Assembly: GCA_947493195.1 (NCBI GenBank)
Contig: CANLQG010000005.1
Coordinates: 124,001-188,000, forward strand
Direction of reading: 5' to 3'
Source of the DNA: an uncultured Sphingomonadaceae bacterium
Lineage (GTDB): Bacteria; Pseudomonadota; Alphaproteobacteria; Sphingomonadales; Sphingomonadaceae
Length of the DNA stretch: 64,000 nt
Shown in pieces: positions 20,644-30,246 of this stretch. The translations under genes were made by a program, and so were the position numbers. Position 1 is the stretch's first letter. Every line of letters starts with the position of its first letter. The notes under the pieces are model-generated. The model had not been told where the DNA came from and ran no database searches. It was given only the letters and a program-made list of their open reading frames with translations.

Positions 20644-21849
20644 TCAAGCGATACCACCATTGTGGATGCGATAGGTCGGCACCACGTCGCCCGCTTTTGT
20701 CGAAGGGGCGTCGATGTCTCTGCCAATCAGGACGTCGGCACCTGCCAGGGCGCGCAGGGCGCTGCTATCCCGTTCCTCGATCAACTCGACCGCGTTTCCG
20801 ACAATTCGTCCTCGCAAGAATTCGGCACGAGAGCCTCCCGCGGGCAGAGGCGTGTTGCAGGCCAGCGGTGTCGAAACCGGCAGGAAATTGCGGGCTCCAG
20901 CCATCTTGCGCAGCAGGGGAAGGAGAAAGAAATAGGCGGTTACGAAGCTGGACACGGGATTGCCCGGCAACCCCAGCACGATCTGTTTTCCGCGCCTTGC
21001 GACCAGCAGCGGCTTCCCCGGCTTGATAGCCACGCGCCAGAATTCGATCGTGGCGCCCCATTCCTCCAGCGCGGGTCTCACGAGATCGTGGTCTCCCACC
21101 GAAGCGCCCCCGCTGGTCACGATGACATCTGCGTCGGAGGCCGCCTGAAGGCTTTCGAGCAGGGCCTCAACCTGGTCGCGCACCGGTCCGATCCGGTGTA
21201 TTTGCGACACGAGTGGAGTTGCCATTGCCGCTATGGCGGCCCCGTTGCTGGCGGGGATTTGGTGGACGTCGCAGTTCGCTGGATCGGCGCTCAGTTCGTC
21301 CCCGCTGTCGATTACGGCGAGAGAAGGCCGGGTATGGACCGGGAGGGTCGCATTGCCGCCCGCCAGAGTTAGCGCCAGTTGGGCCGGACCTATGCAGATT
21401 CCTGCCGTTAACAGTGCACCGCCTTTCGAAAAATCGAAGCCCCTGCGGCGGACATGCTCGACGCTTGGTTCGCCTTCGCCGTTGGAGGAGACGGTATTAC
21501 CATGGCGCACGGCGTTTTCCTGAAGCAACACCGCGCCGGCTCCTTGCGGCATGATTGCGCCGGTCGAGATGCGGACCGCCTCTCCTGCTTTCAGCGCCTT
21601 GCCAAAGGGGTGACCCGCCGCACTCTCGCCAACCACGGTCCACGGTCCGGCAAGGTCGTCTGCGCGCACGGCATAGCCATCCATCGCGGAAAGATCCGAA
21701 CCGGGCTGAGTGCGCCGTGCTGTCGGCTCGTCCGCAAGATAGAAGCCCAGGGCTTTCTCGGCTTCCACGCTTACCGGGGGCAGGGGCGAGGCAAGCGCGC
21801 ATAGCCGGGCCTGCGCTTCCTCCAGCGGAATTGGTGCCCCGGCGCTCAC
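20644..21849 (-). CDS. moeA: molybdopterin molybdotransferase
   Basis: Inserts molybdate into adenylylated molybdopterin to finish molybdenum cofactor. 401 aa, with the MoeA signature [16 protein letters not shown] near residue 50, the MoCF-fold motif [14 protein letters not shown], and [16 protein letters not shown]. It starts with GTG overlapping the moaC stop (GTGA), so the two molybdenum-cofactor genes are translationally coupled. They sit at the downstream end of the trp gene run. Confidence 0.95.
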   Translation of the reverse strand: MSAGAPIPLEEAQARLCALASPLPPVSVEAEKALGFYLADEPTARRTQPGSDLSAMDGYAVRADDLAGPWTVVGESAAGHPFGKALKAGEAVRISTGAIMPQGAGAVLLQENAVRHGNTVSSNGEGEPSVEHVRRRGFDFSKGGALLTAGICIGPAQLALTLAGGNATLPVHTRPSLAVIDSGDELSADPANCDVHQIPASNGAAIAAMATPLVSQIHRIGPVRDQVEALLESLQAASDADVIVTSGGASVGDHDLVRPALEEWGATIEFWRVAIKPGKPLLVARRGKQIVLGLPGNPVSSFVTAYFFLLPLLRKMAGARNFLPVSTPLACNTPLPAGGSRAEFLRGRIVGNAVELIEERDSSALRALAGADVLIGRDIDAPSTKAGDVVPTYRIHNGGIA

Positions 21850-22316
21850 TCTGCGCGCCAGTCGCCGCTCTTGCCGCCGGTCTTTTCCAGCAAGCGCACG
21901 CTCTCGATCACCATGCCCTTCTCCAGCGCCTTGGCCATGTCGTACAGAGTGAGGAGCGCGACAGTCGCGGCAGTGAGAGCTTCCATTTCCACGCCGGTCC
22001 TGCCGGTGAGCGCGGCCCGCGCGGTTACGGCCACGCCGTCCTCTTCATAATCGAAGTCGATGCTGACAGTATCCAGGGTCAGCGGGTGACACAGCGGAAT
22101 AAGATCACCGGTCTTTTTGGCGGCCATGATCCCGGCAATGCGCGCCGCGGCAATGACGTCTCCCTTGGGGCCGCTGCCATTGCGAACCGCCTCCAGAGTG
22201 CCGGGCGACATCCGGATTCTGCCTGCAGCGGTAGCACTGCGCATGGTTTCCGGTTTGTTGCCAACATCCACCATGCGCGCCGCGCCGGTATCGTCAAGAT
22301 GGGTCAGTCCGCTCAT
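21846..22316 (-). CDS. moaC: cyclic pyranopterin monophosphate synthase
   Basis: Converts the MoaA product (3',8-cyclo-GTP) to cyclic pyranopterin monophosphate in molybdenum-cofactor synthesis. The 156 aa length is typical. Conserved segments are [18 protein letters not shown] near residue 12, LIPLCHPL near 75, and [20 protein letters not shown] with the catalytic Lys following in KALEK. It lies 65 bases after trpC on the same strand and overlaps moeA by four bases. Confidence 0.96.
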   Translation of the reverse strand: MSGLTHLDDTGAARMVDVGNKPETMRSATAAGRIRMSPGTLEAVRNGSGPKGDVIAAARIAGIMAAKKTGDLIPLCHPLTLDTVSIDFDYEEDGVAVTARAALTGRTGVEMEALTAATVALLTLYDMAKALEKGMVIESVRLLEKTGGKSGDWRAE

Positions 22317-22381
22317 GGCGCCGACCTATCGCAGATCGCCCGAAGGGAGCAATGCCCTTGCTGAGCAGGTTTTTGGCGAAC

Positions 22382-23170
22382 CTACCCGTTGAGCAGGGAG
22401 CGCGTGGCGGCTTCGACATCGGCCTGCCGCATCAGGCTTTCTCCGACCAGGAAGCACCGGACGCCGGATCGTTCCAGACGTCGGCAATCGCCATGGGTGT
22501 TGATGCCGCTCTCGCCCACCAGCAGCGATCCCTCGGGTGCCAGCGCGGCAAGCCGTTCGGTCGTGGCGAGATCGGTAGTGAAGGTCTTGAGGTCGCGGTT
22601 ATTGACACCGATCAGCCGGGAGGTGAGCCGGGTTGCGGCGCGCTCCATCTCGGTTTCGTCGTGCACTTCCACCAGCACATCCATGCCGTGATCCAGTGCT
22701 GTCGCCTCGATCTCGCCCATCAGGGCATCGTCCAGCGCGGCAACAATGATGAGAATGGCATCGGCACCCAGCGCACGGCTTTCCGCGACTTGCCACGGGT
22801 CGACCATGAAATCCTTGCGCAAGACCGGCAGGGTGCAAGAGGCACGGGCATCGAGCAGATAGTCCTCGTGTCCCTGGAAATAAGGCGCGTCTGTGAGCAC
22901 CGACAGGCACGCAGCACCGCCCGCCGCGTAGTCCATCGCGTGCTGGTGCGGACGGAAATCCGCTCGGATCAGCCCCTTGGACGGGGATGCCTTCTTGATC
23001 TCGGCCACCAGGCCAAACCCGTCTGCCGCTTTCACCTCCAAAGCATCGCGGAACCCGCGCGGTGCGCTTGCCTGCGCGGCGAGGCGTTCAAGATCCGAAA
23101 GCGTGTTCAGGCCCTTGCGGACACGCACTTCCTCGCGCTTCGTGGCGCAGATTTCGTCGAGCTTGTTCAT
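22382..23170 (-). CDS. trpC: indole-3-glycerol phosphate synthase
   Basis: Closes the indole ring in tryptophan biosynthesis. 262 aa, a TIM barrel, starting at [15 protein letters not shown]; a seven-codon longer reading is rejected because the ATG at 23170 overlaps the trpD stop as ATGA. Family motifs include [45 protein letters not shown] and VGESGI. It is a stand-alone enzyme, not fused to TrpF. Confidence 0.96.
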   Translation of the reverse strand: MNKLDEICATKREEVRVRKGLNTLSDLERLAAQASAPRGFRDALEVKAADGFGLVAEIKKASPSKGLIRADFRPHQHAMDYAAGGAACLSVLTDAPYFQGHEDYLLDARASCTLPVLRKDFMVDPWQVAESRALGADAILIIVAALDDALMGEIEATALDHGMDVLVEVHDETEMERAATRLTSRLIGVNNRDLKTFTTDLATTERLAALAPEGSLLVGESGINTHGDCRRLERSGVRCFLVGESLMRQADVEAATRSLLNG

Positions 23171-24159
23171 TTCGCAGCCGCAATCCAGCAATCGAGCAGG
23201 GCCTTGGCCAGCCCCTTGTCGAGCGCTTCGGCAGCTTCCTCGACACCGTCTTCCCAGCTTTCCACTTCGCCTGCGACGATCAGCGACGCAGCGGAGTTGA
23301 ACAGCACGGCATCCCGGTAGGGGCCGGGTGCGCCCATCAGCAGGGCTTCCAGCGCCCTGGCATTGTGAACCGCATCGCCGCCGCGGATTGCCTCGACTGG
23401 CGCGTGCGGCAGTCCGGCATCCTCGGCGCGAACGCGCCTCATCAGCACTTCGCGGCCCTGCACGTCGGCAAGTTCGTTGCCTTCGTCCAGGCTCAGCTCG
23501 TCCAGCCCCTCGTCACCCGAAACGATGAAGGTCCGTTCGGTGCCAAGGCGGGCCAAGGCATTGGCATAGATGGGCACATAGGCGGGGCGGGCGATGCCGA
23601 TCAGTTGCCGCCTGACGCGGGCCGGGTTCGAAAGCGGGCCCATCAGGTTGAAGATCGTGCGCTTGCCCAGCTTCTGCCGGATAGGCTGGATGCGGGCCAT
23701 GGCCGGATGATGGTTTTTGGCGAACAGGAAACAGATCCCGATCTCGCGCAGGGCATGTTCCGCCGTGCGTCCGGCCGCGTCCATGTCGAGGCCCAGCGCC
23801 TCTAGCGTATCGGCAGCACCGGCCTTGCTGCTGGCAGCCCGGTTACCGTGCTTTGCCACCGGCACGCCGCAGGCGGCGACCACCAGAGACACCGCGGTGG
23901 AGACGTTGAGCGTGTGATGACCGTCACCGCCCGTGCCGCACACGTCGATGGCGTTGGCAGGGGCTTCAATGGGGATCAGCCGCTCGCGCATGGCGCGCGC
24001 CGCCCCGGTGATCTCCTCGGCATGTTCGCCGCGATCCGACATGGTCGAGAGGAAGCTGGCGATTTCCTCTTCGGTAGGCTTGCCATCCAGCATGTCGGCA
24101 AAGGCGCGCTCAGCCTCGTCCTCTGTCAGCGGATGATCGACGGGCGGCAGCACGTTCAT
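23167..24159 (-). CDS. trpD: anthranilate phosphoribosyltransferase
   Basis: Transfers phosphoribosyl from PRPP to anthranilate, the second step of tryptophan synthesis. The 330 aa protein has the PRPP-binding loop [15 protein letters not shown] near residue 75, [14 protein letters not shown] near 105, and [15 protein letters not shown], all typical of TrpD. It overlaps trpG upstream and trpC downstream by four bases each (ATGA), so trpGDC is a coupled set. Confidence 0.97.
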   Translation of the reverse strand: MNVLPPVDHPLTEDEAERAFADMLDGKPTEEEIASFLSTMSDRGEHAEEITGAARAMRERLIPIEAPANAIDVCGTGGDGHHTLNVSTAVSLVVAACGVPVAKHGNRAASSKAGAADTLEALGLDMDAAGRTAEHALREIGICFLFAKNHHPAMARIQPIRQKLGKRTIFNLMGPLSNPARVRRQLIGIARPAYVPIYANALARLGTERTFIVSGDEGLDELSLDEGNELADVQGREVLMRRVRAEDAGLPHAPVEAIRGGDAVHNARALEALLMGAPGPYRDAVLFNSAASLIVAGEVESWEDGVEEAAEALDKGLAKALLDCWIAAAK

Positions 24160-24782
24160 GCGGCCAGCCTTTCCGGCAGTTTCGCATCGATCCCGCAGAT
24201 CCGGCAGAAATTGGCGAGCAGTTCATGGCCGTGCTGGGTGGCGATGCTTTCGGGATGGAACTGGACCCCGTGGATCGGGAGCTCTGCATGGCGGAAGCCC
24301 ATCACGGCCGTCCCGTCCAGCCCCGGTGTCTCGCTGGTAGCATTAACCAGCAGCGATACAGGAATATCCTCGACGATCAGCGAGTGATAGCGGGTGGCGA
24401 TAAAGGGGGAGGGCAGGCCAGCGAACACGCCGCTGGAATCGTGATCGACCGGCGAAGTCTTGCCATGCATCAGTCCGCCCCGCGCGACGGTGCCGCCGAA
24501 ATGCTGGCCGATGGACTGGTGGCCCAGGCATACCCCCAGCAGCGGGCGCTGCGCGTCGGCGCAGGCGGCAACCACGTCGAGACTGATGCCAGCCTCGTTG
24601 GGCGTGCAAGGGCCGGGAGAAAGCAGAATGCCCTTCGCGCCCGTTGCGAGCGCTTCGCTGGCGGTCAGCGCGTCGTTGCGCACCACGTCCACCTTCGCGC
24701 CCAGTTCCATCAGGTAATGGACGAGGTTGAAGGTGAAGCTGTCGTAGTTGTCGACGACAAGGATGTCGGGGTGCTGGCTCAT
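24156..24782 (-). CDS. trpG: anthranilate synthase component II (glutamine amidotransferase)
   Basis: Class I glutamine amidotransferase supplying ammonia to TrpE. 208 aa, with the catalytic Cys in GVCLGHQSIGQ, and the His/Glu pair in VQFHPESIAT. It may also serve PabB for folate synthesis, as in many bacteria; the sequence alone does not decide, but adjacency to trpD favours TrpG. It is separated from trpE by two unrelated genes (pip and a lipoprotein) on the same strand. Confidence 0.93.
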   Translation of the reverse strand: MSQHPDILVVDNYDSFTFNLVHYLMELGAKVDVVRNDALTASEALATGAKGILLSPGPCTPNEAGISLDVVAACADAQRPLLGVCLGHQSIGQHFGGTVARGGLMHGKTSPVDHDSSGVFAGLPSPFIATRYHSLIVEDIPVSLLVNATSETPGLDGTAVMGFRHAELPIHGVQFHPESIATQHGHELLANFCRICGIDAKLPERLAA

Positions 24783-24814
24783 GCGGCTGCCTTTTGCCTG
24801 TCAGCGGCGCGCGA

Positions 24815-25774
24815 TCAAGCGGATTTGCCCGCAAATTCGTCGGTCGCGCGCACCAGACCGTCGATGATGCCAGGTTCCGACGCGCTGTGACCGGCATCGT
24901 GGACGATCCTCAGTTCGCCCTCCGGCCATACCTTGCTGAGCGCATGGGCAGACGTTGGCGGCGTGCAGATATCGTGACGGCCCTGCACGATGATGCCGGG
25001 AATACCTTTCAGCTTGTCGGCATTTGCGAGAAGCTGACCATCCTCCAGGTAGAAGTCGTCGAGGAAGAAACGCGCCGCGATCCGCGCCATCGGCAGCGCG
25101 GTGGCGGCATCGGCATAGTGCTCGAGCAATTCGGGCTTGGGCAGCAGCGTCGCGACGTTGCCCTCCCACAGCGCCCAGGCGCGAGCGGCCTCGAGGCGAA
25201 CCGCCTCGTCGTCGCCGACAAGCCGCTGGTGGAATGCGCCTACGATGTCGCCGCGTTCGCCTTCGGGGATGATGCTGATGAAATCCTCCCACGCCTCGGC
25301 CATGATCTCGCTGGCGCCGTACTGGTAGAGCCAGTCTTTCTCCTTCTGGCGGGCAAGGAATACGCCGCGCAGCACCAGTTCGCTTACGCGCTCGGCATGT
25401 TTCTGGGCGTAGGCGAGGGCCAGGGTCGCTCCCCAACTGCCGCCGAACACCTGCCATTTCTCGAACCCGCACATCTCGCGCAGCCTCTCCATGTCGGCAA
25501 CGATCCGCCAGGTGTCGTTATGCTCGATCTCGGCGAAAGGCAGCGACTTGCCGCATCCGCGCTGATCGAACAGAATAACATCGTAGAGTTCGGGATCCCA
25601 CTGGCCGCGGTGATCGGGGCTGATGCCTCCGCCGGGACCGCCATGGAGCATTACCGCCGGTTTCGCGCCCTTCGTTCCCACCCGTTCCCAATAGAGCGAG
25701 TGGCCTTCGCCGACTTCCAGCATGCCGGAATCGAACGGCTTGGTGATAGGGTATAGGCCGCGGTACTGCGTCAT
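24815..25774 (-). CDS. pip: proline iminopeptidase
   Basis: Alpha/beta-hydrolase (peptidase family S33) that removes N-terminal proline from peptides. 319 aa from MTQYRGLYP; the ATG overlaps the upstream lipoprotein stop (ATGA). The oxyanion motif HGGPGGG lies near residue 39, the nucleophile Ser in GGSWGATLALAYA near 113, the acid in GRHDICTPP, and the His in HDAGHSASEPG near the C terminus. It sits inside the trp gene run between trpE and trpG, and is probably cotranscribed with it. Confidence 0.93.
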   Translation of the reverse strand: MTQYRGLYPITKPFDSGMLEVGEGHSLYWERVGTKGAKPAVMLHGGPGGGISPDHRGQWDPELYDVILFDQRGCGKSLPFAEIEHNDTWRIVADMERLREMCGFEKWQVFGGSWGATLALAYAQKHAERVSELVLRGVFLARQKEKDWLYQYGASEIMAEAWEDFISIIPEGERGDIVGAFHQRLVGDDEAVRLEAARAWALWEGNVATLLPKPELLEHYADAATALPMARIAARFFLDDFYLEDGQLLANADKLKGIPGIIVQGRHDICTPPTSAHALSKVWPEGELRIVHDAGHSASEPGIIDGLVRATDEFAGKSA

Positions 25775-26565
25775 TGCTCGTTGTTCCTCTCGCGCACGAT
25801 GATCATGGGGCCGATGGGCGAGCCGCGATCCATGCGCCCCTTTGCGGGGTCCCACATCTGGGAAACGCTGCCATCCAGGAAAAGGGCATTGTTCACGCGC
25901 AGCACGTCGCGATACAGCCGGGCCAGCTTGCCAAAGCTGACGGGTGCCTCGCTGATGATGAAATGCGCACGTCCCGCCGCATCCACGCCCACGGCGTTGC
26001 GCGTCTTGTGACTGGTGCCATCGGGGTCGATGGCTGGGTGCAGCTCGCCGTTGATGACCAGCATCGGGCCGGACTGGGTGGCGAACTGCGGGCGATCCTC
26101 GATTTCGCGGGCGAAGCGGTCGGTGTCCCAGACCTGCCAAGACCCTTGCGCGGACGCTCCGAAAAAGACTCCGTTCGGCAGCAGGTGGAAATTGCCGGGG
26201 CCTTCGTTCTGGTTCAGCACCGTCAGGCGAAGTCCGTCTTCCACATAATAGCCGATAGGCCGACCCTCCGCATCGAACATGCCGCCGTTCATGGCCATGG
26301 CGATTTCGGAGGTTTCGCCGCCGAGGTCGTCGGCCAGTTTCTCGAAGGACCGATAGGGGTCGTCCGAATCCTCCGGCGAAAGGTCCATCGCTACCGCGTG
26401 CCTTGCGGGTTCAGCCGTGCAATGGGTAAAGGGCGAATCCTCGAACACCAGCGGTTCGCAGATCGAGGTGCGCGGCTGTTCTTCGCCGCCTTCCGTGCGG
26501 ATCGAGCAGGCGGTGAGGGCAAGCAGCGTGAAGCCAGCCAAGGCGCACTTCACGCCGCCGTTCAC
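25771..26565 (-). CDS. phosphodiester glycosidase family lipoprotein
   Basis: 264 aa from the GTG at 26565, which overlaps the trpE stop (GTGA). A lipoprotein signal ends in LLALTAC, with the Cys about residue 20. The mature part matches the NAGPA/phosphodiester glycosidase family: MNGGMFDAEGRPIGYY, GPGNFHLLPNGVFF, QSGPMLVINGELHP, then RNAVGVD and NNALFLDGSVSQMW. The family cleaves N-acetylglucosamine-1-phosphodiester-type bonds; the bacterial substrate is unknown. It is translationally coupled to trpE and pip although no metabolic link is obvious. Confidence 0.85.
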   Translation of the reverse strand: MNGGVKCALAGFTLLALTACSIRTEGGEEQPRTSICEPLVFEDSPFTHCTAEPARHAVAMDLSPEDSDDPYRSFEKLADDLGGETSEIAMAMNGGMFDAEGRPIGYYVEDGLRLTVLNQNEGPGNFHLLPNGVFFGASAQGSWQVWDTDRFAREIEDRPQFATQSGPMLVINGELHPAIDPDGTSHKTRNAVGVDAAGRAHFIISEAPVSFGKLARLYRDVLRVNNALFLDGSVSQMWDPAKGRMDRGSPIGPMIIVRERNNEQ

Positions 26566-28073
26566 TGTCCAAACCCCGGTTCGCTGGCGACTGCCACGGC
26601 CTCCCGCGCTGCGGCGATGAGGGCACCTGCCTTGTGGCGGCATTCGGCGGCCTCGTACGCCGGATCGCTGTCCGCCACGATGCCCGCGCCCGCCTGCACG
26701 TGCATGGTGCCATCCTTGACCACGGCAGTGCGCAGGACGATGCAGCTGTCGACGGACCCGTCCGGCGCGAAATAGCCCACGCCCCCGGCATAGGCACCGC
26801 GCGTTTCCGGCTCCAGTTCGGCGATGATTTCGCAGGCGCGGATCTTTGGCGCGCCGCTGACGGTGCCAGCAGGGAAGCCCGCGAACAGTGCATCGAGCGC
26901 ATCCTTCCCGTCGGCAAGGCGCCCCACCACGTTGCTGACGATGTGCATCACGTGGCTGTACCGCTCGATGGTGAAGCTGTCTGTTACGCTCACGCTGTCC
27001 GCCCCCGCCACGCGGCCCACATCATTGCGGCCAAGGTCGAGCAGCATCAGGTGTTCGGCGCATTCCTTCGGATCGGCGAGCAGGCTTTCCGCGTTGGCCT
27101 TGTCCTCGCTCTCCGTCGCGCCGCGCGGACGGGTGCCGGCGATAGGGCGAATGGTGATCTCCCCATCGCGCACACGCACCAGGATTTCGGGACTGGAGCC
27201 CACGACGGCGAAGCCGGGCAGGTCGAGGAAATAGAGGAACGGCGAGGGGTTCACCCGGCGCAATGCGCGGTAGAGCGCGATGGGCGGCAGCGGGAAGGGG
27301 CAGGTAAAGCGCTGGGCCAGCACCACCTGAAAAATGTCGCCTGCGGTAATGTAATCCTTCGCCTGCAGCACCATGCGCTCGTAATCTTCAGGAGCGGTCA
27401 CCGCCTCCAGGGCAAGATCGGGCATCTCGGCAAGACGATCTGCTTGCGGAATTTTCTCGCCCAGCTTGCGCAGGGCTTCATCGATGCGTTCGCCGGCGCG
27501 CTCTATCATCGCATCGGGTTCGCCTTCGCCCGACCATAGCGGCGCGATGACATAGAGCGCGTCCGTCAGTCGGTCGAACACCAAAACAAGGGCAGGGCGC
27601 GCAAACAGCATGTCGGGCAGGGCCAGATCGCTTTGCGGCGCGCGTGGCAATGTCTCGACAAGGCCGATGGTCTCGTAACCGAAATAGCCCACCAGACAGG
27701 AGAGCGCGGGCGGCAGGCCGTCGGGCATCGCAATGCGGCAGGTGTTTGCCAGCGTGCGCAGTTCCATCATGGCGTCGCCGGTAAGGGGCGCGAACGCCGT
27801 GCGGTCGTACCGCCAGTCGCGGTTGATTTCCGCCGTTGCCCCCGTCGCCCGGAACATCAGGTCGGGGTCGAGCCCCAGCAAGCTGTAGCGACCGCGGATT
27901 TCGCCGCCTTCGACCGACTCCAGCAGGAAATCGCCGCGTCCCGGCTCGATCAGCTTCAGCGCGGCACCGATCGGGGTTTCCGTATCGGCCACCACCCGGC
28001 GCCAGACGAGCGTGTTGCGCCCTTCCGCCAGAACCTCTCTCGCGGCTTGTGCGTTATGCGGCGCGGCGTTCAA
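26562..28073 (-). CDS. trpE: anthranilate synthase component I
   Basis: Makes anthranilate from chorismate with ammonia from TrpG. The 503 aa protein keeps the tryptophan feedback motif LLES (in FLLESVEGGEIRGRYS) near residue 50. The chorismate-binding domain carries RRVNPSPFLYF, IRPIAGTRPRG, DLGRNDVGRV and SGAPKIRACEII. The start is TTG at 28073, with an AAGG nine bases upstream. It follows the PpiD-like gene by 11 bases. No leader peptide or attenuator is visible, so regulation may rest on enzyme feedback. Confidence 0.96.
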   Translation of the reverse strand: MNAAPHNAQAAREVLAEGRNTLVWRRVVADTETPIGAALKLIEPGRGDFLLESVEGGEIRGRYSLLGLDPDLMFRATGATAEINRDWRYDRTAFAPLTGDAMMELRTLANTCRIAMPDGLPPALSCLVGYFGYETIGLVETLPRAPQSDLALPDMLFARPALVLVFDRLTDALYVIAPLWSGEGEPDAMIERAGERIDEALRKLGEKIPQADRLAEMPDLALEAVTAPEDYERMVLQAKDYITAGDIFQVVLAQRFTCPFPLPPIALYRALRRVNPSPFLYFLDLPGFAVVGSSPEILVRVRDGEITIRPIAGTRPRGATESEDKANAESLLADPKECAEHLMLLDLGRNDVGRVAGADSVSVTDSFTIERYSHVMHIVSNVVGRLADGKDALDALFAGFPAGTVSGAPKIRACEIIAELEPETRGAYAGGVGYFAPDGSVDSCIVLRTAVVKDGTMHVQAGAGIVADSDPAYEAAECRHKAGALIAAAREAVAVASEPGFGQ

Positions 28074-28084
28074 TAGCTGCGGCC

Positions 28085-30016
28085 TTACTGGTTCGCGCCG
28101 GTCAGCGAGGCGCGAACCGCGTCGACGGCGGCGGAGTTGGTCTCGACATCGAACGAACGCTCGGCAGCGGCAAGGAACTGCGCCAGGTATTCCTCGGAGG
28201 CAGCCTGTCCCAGTTGTTGCTGCGTGCCGGTGAGGACCGGATCGTTTTCGGCCAGCTCGGCAGAAGCAATTTCGTCCAGCTTCATGACGTACCAGACATT
28301 CGCCTGATCCAGGCGCACTCGCTTCACGCTGTCCTCCGCCATGGAGAAGAAGAGCAGGCTGGCGCGTGAAAGCTGCCCGCTTTCGGCCAGTTGGCGACGG
28401 TTAAGTTCCAGCGGTTCGGGCGCGGGCAGATCGATGTCTTCGGCGGCAACCGCTTCGGCGAGCGAGGAACCCTCTCGCACGCGTTCCACGATGCGCGCAG
28501 CGGCGGCGGCGGCGGCGGCCATCCCGCGATCGCGGCGCCATGCCTGGGTTACCTGTTCCCGGATCTCGGCCAGTGGCGCTGCGGCGCTGGGCGTCACGTC
28601 GGAGACTTCGAACAGCATGAACTGCTGGCCGGGTACGATCTCGGCCAGTTCGGGGTCGCCTTCCGCCATCTCGAACGCAAAGCCAACCACCTGCTGCAGC
28701 TCCTGCGCAGCGCGCTCGGGCGTTCCGTAAACACCGCCATCTGCGGTCAGCGGGCGGGTGGTCTGGATTTCAAGGCCAAGCTCGGCGGCGGCTTCCGAGA
28801 GGCTGCGCCCGTCGGCCAGTTCATCCTCGAGGCGTTCGGTCAGTTCGTTGAGTGCGAGAGTGCGCTGCTCGGCACGCAGTTCCTCGCGGATCGAATCGCT
28901 CGCCTGTGCAAGCGTCTGGCCGCTGGTCTGCGTCACGTTGTCCACGCGCAGCACGTACCAGCCCAGTTCGCCGCGTGCGGGACCGACCACGGCCCCTTCG
29001 CTGCCCGAGAACCCGGCCTGCGCAACGGCAGCGGACGCCTCTGACGTCAGCGCGTCACGCTCCAGATCGGTAAGGGCGATCGTGCTGAGCCCCTTGGACC
29101 GGGCCGAAGCCTCCAGCGATACGCCGCCCTCGACCTCGTCGATTACCGCCTGCGCGGCGGCCTGCGTCGGCACAACAAGCTGGGTGAAGCTGCGTTGCTC
29201 GCTGGCGGCGTAGACTGCACTGTCGCGCTCGTAACGGCGGGCAATCTGCTGCTGGGTGACGGGAGGAAGATCGCCGACGGCCTCGATATCGAACGTCACA
29301 TAGCGAAGCACGCGGCGTTCGGGCCGGATGTAACTGGCCCGGTTGGCCTCGTAATATTCCTGAAGCTGCTGCTGCGATGGTGCGCCTTGCGGTGCGAACG
29401 CGCCGGCGGGGATGGCCGCGGCGCTGCCCCGACGGGTGTCGTTGATAAGCTGCGCATAGCGGCGGTTGAGACTTGCGGGCAGCTGCGCCCCGTAACCCAG
29501 CGGCATGACCAACTGGCGGGCATAAAGCCCCGTGGCGAAGTCTTCCCGAACCGTGTTCTCGCTGAGATTGCGCTGACGCAGTACGGCGCGGAACGTTTCG
29601 GCGCTGAAATTTCCATCCAGTCCCTGGAAAGCGGGAATGGACGTGATCTCACTGTCTACCAGCCTGTCACCCGCACGCAGGCCGAGAGAGCGGCCGAACT
29701 CGGCAATTGCATAACGGCTGATCAACTGGTCCAGCACCTGGTCCAGCCCGCCCTGCTCGACATAGGCTTCCATCGTCAAAGTCGGGTTCTCGGCACGTTC
29801 CTGCTGCAGCGCGTTGTTCGCCGCGGTCTGCAAGTCCGAGGTGGCAATGCGGCGATCGCCAACGACTGCCACGCGGTCACCACCGGTCACGCTGCCGAAC
29901 ATGCCGGTATTGGCCACGTCCGAACTGGCAAAGGCGAGAGCGATGAGCCCCAGGAAAGCGAGGGTAACGCCAATGCCGATCTTGGACTGGAAGAACTTGC
30001 GGAAGAAGGTGATCAT
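28085..30016 (-). CDS. PpiD/SurA-type peptidyl-prolyl isomerase, membrane anchored
   Basis: Periplasmic folding factor. 643 aa, with a short cytoplasmic N terminus, one transmembrane helix (about residues 13-30, GVTLAFLGLIALAFAS), a SurA_N-like chaperone domain (about 35-160), and a parvulin-like PPIase region (about 240-370). A long C-terminal region follows. The layout is that of PpiD, with one N-terminal anchor. A poly-Ala run near residue 510 comes from a CGG microsatellite. It heads the long minus-strand run that includes trpE, so it may drive trp expression. Confidence 0.88.
   Translation of the reverse strand: MITFFRKFFQSKIGIGVTLAFLGLIALAFASSDVANTGMFGSVTGGDRVAVVGDRRIATSDLQTAANNALQQERAENPTLTMEAYVEQGGLDQVLDQLISRYAIAEFGRSLGLRAGDRLVDSEITSIPAFQGLDGNFSAETFRAVLRQRNLSENTVREDFATGLYARQLVMPLGYGAQLPASLNRRYAQLINDTRRGSAAAIPAGAFAPQGAPSQQQLQEYYEANRASYIRPERRVLRYVTFDIEAVGDLPPVTQQQIARRYERDSAVYAASEQRSFTQLVVPTQAAAQAVIDEVEGGVSLEASARSKGLSTIALTDLERDALTSEASAAVAQAGFSGSEGAVVGPARGELGWYVLRVDNVTQTSGQTLAQASDSIREELRAEQRTLALNELTERLEDELADGRSLSEAAAELGLEIQTTRPLTADGGVYGTPERAAQELQQVVGFAFEMAEGDPELAEIVPGQQFMLFEVSDVTPSAAAPLAEIREQVTQAWRRDRGMAAAAAAAARIVERVREGSSLAEAVAAEDIDLPAPEPLELNRRQLAESGQLSRASLLFFSMAEDSVKRVRLDQANVWYVMKLDEIASAELAENDPVLTGTQQQLGQAASEEYLAQFLAAAERSFDVETNSAAVDAVRASLTGANQ
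28501..28518. repeat. CGG trinucleotide microsatellite inside the PpiD-like gene
   Basis: Six consecutive CGG triplets encode part of an eight-Ala run in the PpiD-like protein. Unit changes would stay in frame and only vary the Ala run length. Confidence 0.8.
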
Positions 30017-30145
30017 CGATGGTTTCGTTTTCTATTGCTGACAGTGGCGCGGGAAGGCACGCCTCTTTTCGCGGGCCGCTTTATCCGCCCTGATACTCTG
30101 CCGCAACAGCAAGACTCACCTTTCCGACAAAGTGGAAAACCTGCT

Positions 30146-30174
30146 TTGACAAGCCGGTGGTGGCCGACTAGCGG
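30146..30174 (+). promoter_or_regulatory. possible sigma70 promoter for tpiA
   Basis: A perfect -35 TTGACA (30146-30151), a 17-base spacer, and a poor -10 TAGCGG (30169-30174), 72 bases before the tpiA start. The -35 quality is good but the -10 matches only two consensus positions. Confidence 0.35.
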
Positions 30175-30246
30175 AAGGGGCATATTTGCGAGTTGAAGGC
30201 GCGCGGCGCCGCTCGACTGCTTTCAACGTCACGGATGTTACGAAAA

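Noticed and set aside
26562..28085. trp attenuator or leader peptide before trpE
   Set aside because: Only 11 bases separate the PpiD-like gene and trpE; no Trp-codon leader or terminator fits.
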